From Pseudomonas aestuarii (GTDB lineage: Bacteria > Pseudomonadota > Gammaproteobacteria > Pseudomonadales > Pseudomonadaceae): a stretch of 64,000 nucleotides of DNA. Below, piece by piece: positions 60,174 to 64,000 of the stretch. Both the position numbers and the translations under genes were made by a program. How positions within the stretch are numbered: position 1 is the first letter of the stretch; each line of letters starts with the position of its first letter. The notes under the pieces were generated by a model. The model was not told where the DNA came from. It saw only the letters and a list, made by a program, of their open reading frames with translations, and did not search any database. The stretch spans positions 186,001 through 250,000 of the forward strand of contig NZ_JAQJZJ010000005.1 of assembly GCF_027988105.1 (NCBI RefSeq), written 5' to 3'.

Positions 60174-62810
60174 ATGGCAGAAATCGACGCGCGTCTGCGC
60201 GAGGACGTTCATCAGCTTGGCGAGCTGCTGGGTAATACCATCAGTGCCCAGCGCGGGACGGTTTTTCTCGACAAGATCGAGCGCATTCGCAAGGGTGCCA
60301 AAGCGGCGCGGCGTGGTTCGGCTGCGGGTGCCGAGCAGCTCAGTGCGGGCCTCGAACAGCTCGCCGACGACGAACTGCTGCCGGTGGCGCGGGCGTTCAA
60401 CCAATTTCTCAACCTGGCCAATATCGCCGAGCAATATCATCGCATCCGTCGCCGTGGCCCTGAGGAGCCGGAAGCCTTCGAATCGCGGGTCCTGGCCGAG
60501 CTGCTGCAGCGTCTGCTGGCCAGCGGCCACGGCGCCGATGCGTTGGCGCGCCAGTTCGGCCGCCTGGACATCGAGTTGGTGCTGACCGCTCACCCGACCG
60601 AAGTGGCGCGGCGTACCCTGATCCAGAAATACGATGCGATCGCCGCGCAGTTGGCGGCAGGCGATCACAGCGACCTGTCGGCCGCCGAGCGCGAGCAGGT
60701 CGCCGAACATTTGCAGCGCCTGATCGCGGAAGCCTGGCATACCGAGGAAATCCGCCGCAGCCGACCCACTCCGGTGGACGAGGCCAAGTGGGGCTTCGCG
60801 GTGATCGAGCATTCGCTGTGGCAGGCGGTGCCGAATTTTCTGCGCAAGGCTGACCATGCCTTGCATGCAGCCACCGGCATGCACCTGGCGCTGGACGCCG
60901 CACCGATTCGTTTCGCCTCCTGGATGGGCGGCGATCGCGACGGCAATCCCAACGTCACTGCCGCGGTGACCCGCGAGGTGTTGCTGCTGGCGCGCTGGAT
61001 GGCGGCCGACCTGTACCTGCGTGATATCGATCAACTGGCCGCCGGGCTGTCCATGCAGCAAGCCAGTCCCGAGCTGCTGGCCCGCGTCGGCGATAGCGCC
61101 GAGCCCTATCGCAGCCTGCTCAAACAACTGCGCGAACGCCTGCGCGCCACCCGTAGCTGGGCTCAGGAGGCGTTGCACGGGCCGCTCGCGGCGCCAGCGG
61201 CGGTATTGCAGGACAACCGTGAACTGCTCGAGCCGCTGGAGTGCTGCTTCCAATCGCTGCACGCCTGCGGCATGGGCGTGATCGCCAATGGCCCGCTGCT
61301 CGATTGCCTGCGCCGCGCCGCCACTTTCGGCTTGTTCCTGGTGCGTCTGGACGTGCGGCAGGACTCCAGCCGTCACGCCGCGGCGCTCGATGAAATCACC
61401 GATTACCTGGGGCTGGGGCGTTACGCCGAGTGGGATGAGGACGCGCGGCAGCAGTTTCTCCTGGCCGAGCTGGACAACCGCCGACCGCTGTTGCCGAGCC
61501 ACTTCGAACCCGGCGCCGACACTGCCGAGGTACTCGCCACCTGCCGTGAGGTGGCGGCTGCGCCGGCGGCCTCACTGGGCTCCTATGTGATCTCCATGGC
61601 CGGTGCACCTTCCGATGTGCTGGCCGTGCAACTGTTGTTGAAGGAGTCGGGGCTGTTGCGCCCGATCCGCGTGGTGCCGCTGTTCGAAACCCTTGCCGAC
61701 CTGGACAACGCCGGCCCGGTGATTGACCGACTGCTCAGTCTCAAGGGCTACCGTGCGCGCCTGCAGGGTCCGCAGGAAGTGATGATTGGTTATTCCGATT
61801 CGGCCAAGGATGCCGGTACCACTGCGGCGGCCTGGGCGCAGTACCGTGCCCAGGAAGCACTGGTGCAGGTCTGTGCTGCGCAGCAGGTCGAGTTGCTGCT
61901 GTTCCACGGCCGTGGCGGCACCGTTGGCCGCGGTGGCGGCCCGGCCCATGCGGCGATCCTCTCGCAGCCACCGGGTTCGGTGGCGGGGCGTTTTCGCACC
62001 ACTGAACAGGGCGAAATGATCCGCTTCAAGTTCGGCCTGCCGGATATCGCCGAGCAAAACCTCAACCTATACCTGGCCGCGGTGCTGGAGGCCACCCTGT
62101 TGCCACCGCCGACGCCCGAACCGGCCTGGTGCGACGTGATGGACAAGCTGGCCGCCGATGGCGTCACGGCCTATCGCGGTGTGGTGCGCGAGCATCCGCA
62201 GTTCGTCGACTACTTTCGTCAGGCCACGCCGGAGCAGGAACTCGGTCGCCTGCCCTTGGGCAGCCGCCCGGCCAAGCGTCGTGAGGGCGGGGTGGAGAGC
62301 TTGCGGGCTATTCCCTGGATCTTCGCCTGGACCCAGACCCGACTGATGTTGCCGGCCTGGCTAGGCTGGGAATACGCCCTGAGCAGCGCGCTGAAACGCG
62401 GCGAAGGTGAGCTGCTGGAGCAGATGCGCGAGCATTGGCCGTTCTTTCGCACCCGCATCGATATGCTGGAAATGGTCCTGGCCAAGGCCGATGGCGCAAT
62501 TGCCCGGCTCTACGATGAGCGCCTGGTCGAGCCATCCTTGCAGCCCTTGGGTGAACATTTACGCGACCTATTGTCGCAGGCTGTTGCGGCGGTATTGGGT
62601 TTGACCGGTCAGTCGCAGCTGTTGGCGCACAGTCCCGAGACCCTGGAGTTCATCAGCGTGCGCAACACCTACCTCGACCCCTTGCACCTGCTTCAGGCCG
62701 AACTGCTGGCACGCTCCAGGCAGCGTGATAATGAGGCCGACAGCCCGCTGGAGCAGGCTTTGCTGGTCAGTGTCGCCGGTATCGCCGCGGGTTTGCGCAA
62801 CACCGGCTAG
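60174..62810 (+). CDS. ppc: Phosphoenolpyruvate carboxylase
   Basis: An 878-residue enzyme that fixes bicarbonate onto PEP to make oxaloacetate, refilling the TCA cycle. Catalytic His region [13 protein letters not shown] (near 139-151), [16 protein letters not shown] near 246, [10 protein letters not shown] near 538, the [14 protein letters not shown] loop near 578, and a C-terminal [12 protein letters not shown] segment followed by a terminal Asn-Thr-Gly. Length fits bacterial enzymes. GGAGAG precedes the ATG at 60174. Followed by adk, as in P. aeruginosa. Confidence 0.95.
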   Translation: MAEIDARLREDVHQLGELLGNTISAQRGTVFLDKIERIRKGAKAARRGSAAGAEQLSAGLEQLADDELLPVARAFNQFLNLANIAEQYHRIRRRGPEEPEAFESRVLAELLQRLLASGHGADALARQFGRLDIELVLTAHPTEVARRTLIQKYDAIAAQLAAGDHSDLSAAEREQVAEHLQRLIAEAWHTEEIRRSRPTPVDEAKWGFAVIEHSLWQAVPNFLRKADHALHAATGMHLALDAAPIRFASWMGGDRDGNPNVTAAVTREVLLLARWMAADLYLRDIDQLAAGLSMQQASPELLARVGDSAEPYRSLLKQLRERLRATRSWAQEALHGPLAAPAAVLQDNRELLEPLECCFQSLHACGMGVIANGPLLDCLRRAATFGLFLVRLDVRQDSSRHAAALDEITDYLGLGRYAEWDEDARQQFLLAELDNRRPLLPSHFEPGADTAEVLATCREVAAAPAASLGSYVISMAGAPSDVLAVQLLLKESGLLRPIRVVPLFETLADLDNAGPVIDRLLSLKGYRARLQGPQEVMIGYSDSAKDAGTTAAAWAQYRAQEALVQVCAAQQVELLLFHGRGGTVGRGGGPAHAAILSQPPGSVAGRFRTTEQGEMIRFKFGLPDIAEQNLNLYLAAVLEATLLPPPTPEPAWCDVMDKLAADGVTAYRGVVREHPQFVDYFRQATPEQELGRLPLGSRPAKRREGGVESLRAIPWIFAWTQTRLMLPAWLGWEYALSSALKRGEGELLEQMREHWPFFRTRIDMLEMVLAKADGAIARLYDERLVEPSLQPLGEHLRDLLSQAVAAVLGLTGQSQLLAHSPETLEFISVRNTYLDPLHLLQAELLARSRQRDNEADSPLEQALLVSVAGIAAGLRNTG

Positions 62811-62998
62811 CGGCGGCGGTTCGGGCGTTTTTCGGGTGCCCTGGAGCAACTCCAGAAGCACCCGATCGCGGCCTGATGGCGCCTGAAAGGCCCAGGTTTA
62901 TCCGACTTTCGGTGACTTGTGCGGTGGGGGTGCGCTGTGTATCTTGATCAACCTTTTGACTGCTTGGCACCTTGCCAGCGCTGTCCGAACCATTCTGA

Positions 62999-63703
<705 letters not shown>

Positions 63704-63721
63704 GTCTCGCTGCGCAATTGA

Positions 63722-63752
63722 TCAACGGCCCGCTTGCGGGCCGTTGTCGTTT
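63722..63752 (+). terminator. Rho-independent terminator after adk
   Basis: AACGGCCCGC, loop TT, GCGGGCCGTT, then GTCGTTTC: a strong 10-bp stem with a weak T run. Confidence 0.75.
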
Positions 63753-63838
63753 CTGGATCTGCACCAGGCGCGGTGGGGTTCGGTTAACTCAGCGTCGTTC
63801 TCAGAACGGTAGCCTCGCTCAGGCAAGCTAGTCTCAGG

Positions 63839-63858
63839 TATCTGGTCTATACCAGATA
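63839..63858. promoter_or_regulatory. Operator-like palindrome before the last gene
   Basis: TATCTGGT and ACCAGATA are exact inverted copies 4 bp apart, 37 bp before the ATG at 63895. The TGGT-N4-ACCA core resembles sites of FadR/FCD-type GntR regulators; no such regulator is in view. Confidence 0.45.
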
Positions 63859-63894
63859 GGCTTATTTCTTCATTAGGCGGAAGTAGGAGAACAC

Positions 63895-64000
63895 ATGAGA
63901 GCTATGCATGCGTGGATGATCGGTCTGGCCATGAGCGTCGCGTCCCTGGGCGCCGCTGCTACCGAACTGCAACACTGGCCGAGCGAGGCAGCCGCCCAAC
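63895..64000 (+). CDS. N-terminus of a secreted HAD-type phosphatase (phosphorylcholine phosphatase-like), cut by window end
   Basis: Only 35 residues are visible: a signal peptide (MRAMHAWMIGLAMSVASLGA, then AA) and TELQHWPSEAAAQ. The ELxHWPxEAAxQ start is typical, as I recall, of the periplasmic HAD hydrolases of Pseudomonas such as phosphorylcholine phosphatase. The catalytic DMDNT would lie just beyond the edge. GTAGGAG lies 5-6 nt before the ATG. Confidence 0.5.
   Translation, partial: MRAMHAWMIGLAMSVASLGAAATELQHWPSEAAAQ

Overview
The window is a 64 kb piece of a chromosome that looks like Pseudomonas in the broad sense. The coding DNA is GC-rich, and many gene neighbourhoods match what I remember of P. 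aeruginosa: olsB-olsA next to a tandem universal stress protein; class I fumarase, sadC, a ferredoxin reductase, an enoyl-CoA hydratase, pykA, a stress protein and a PilZ protein in that order; rsmC next to hprA; and ppc followed by adk. No tRNA, rRNA or CRISPR array was seen. The synteny is recalled, not searched.

Layout. 1-9.2 kb is core metabolism and envelope: a truncated P-type ATPase, a stress protein, the ornithine-lipid operon olsB-olsA behind four 11-bp-spaced PhoB-like half-sites, an acyl-CoA dehydrogenase-like gene, a five-copy 78-bp tandem repeat, a serine hydrolase, a phospholipase D-family synthase, a PfpI/DJ-1 protein, a ribbon-helix-helix protein and an FKBP. About 10.4-19.2 kb is an accessory island with visibly lower GC. 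It carries a DUF6602-type predicted nuclease bracketed by imperfect direct repeats, a three-gene operon with the layout of a Lamassu defence system carrying a SIR2 effector (lmuA-lmuC-lmuB), and a two-gene unit of unknown function. The short protein of that unit resembles the eukaryotic interferon-inducible IFI6/IFI27 family. Degraded members of the same repeat family lie at both ends.

19.3-25.9 kb is one compact leftward gene set: a thermostable-haemolysin-family protein, an AMP-forming ligase, a haem-oxygenase-like diiron oxidase, a short-chain dehydrogenase, a TPR protein, and a response regulator with its sensor kinase. Their overlaps suggest a small biosynthetic pathway with its own two-component system. 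26-38.4 kb is mostly housekeeping: acetyltransferase and nitrilase, rRNA-type methyltransferase, fumarase, SadC, reductase, hydratase, PykA and small envelope proteins. 38.6-50.8 kb contains mqo, several lipoproteins, a SRAP/HMCES homologue with a degraded active site, a Mn-type yybP-ykoY riboswitch ahead of a GDT1-family exporter, rsmC, hprA and a LysE exporter. 51.2-59.5 kb holds a fatty-acyl-CoA ligase, a DUF1302 barrel, a DUF1329 partner and a large MalT-type LuxR regulator. The window ends with ppc, adk and the start of a HAD-type secreted phosphatase.

The best candidates for new biology are the IFI27-like protein with its 418-residue partner (17.1-18.8 kb), the repeat-bracketed nuclease cassette beside it, and the diiron-oxidase/ligase/dehydrogenase cluster at 22.3-25.9 kb.
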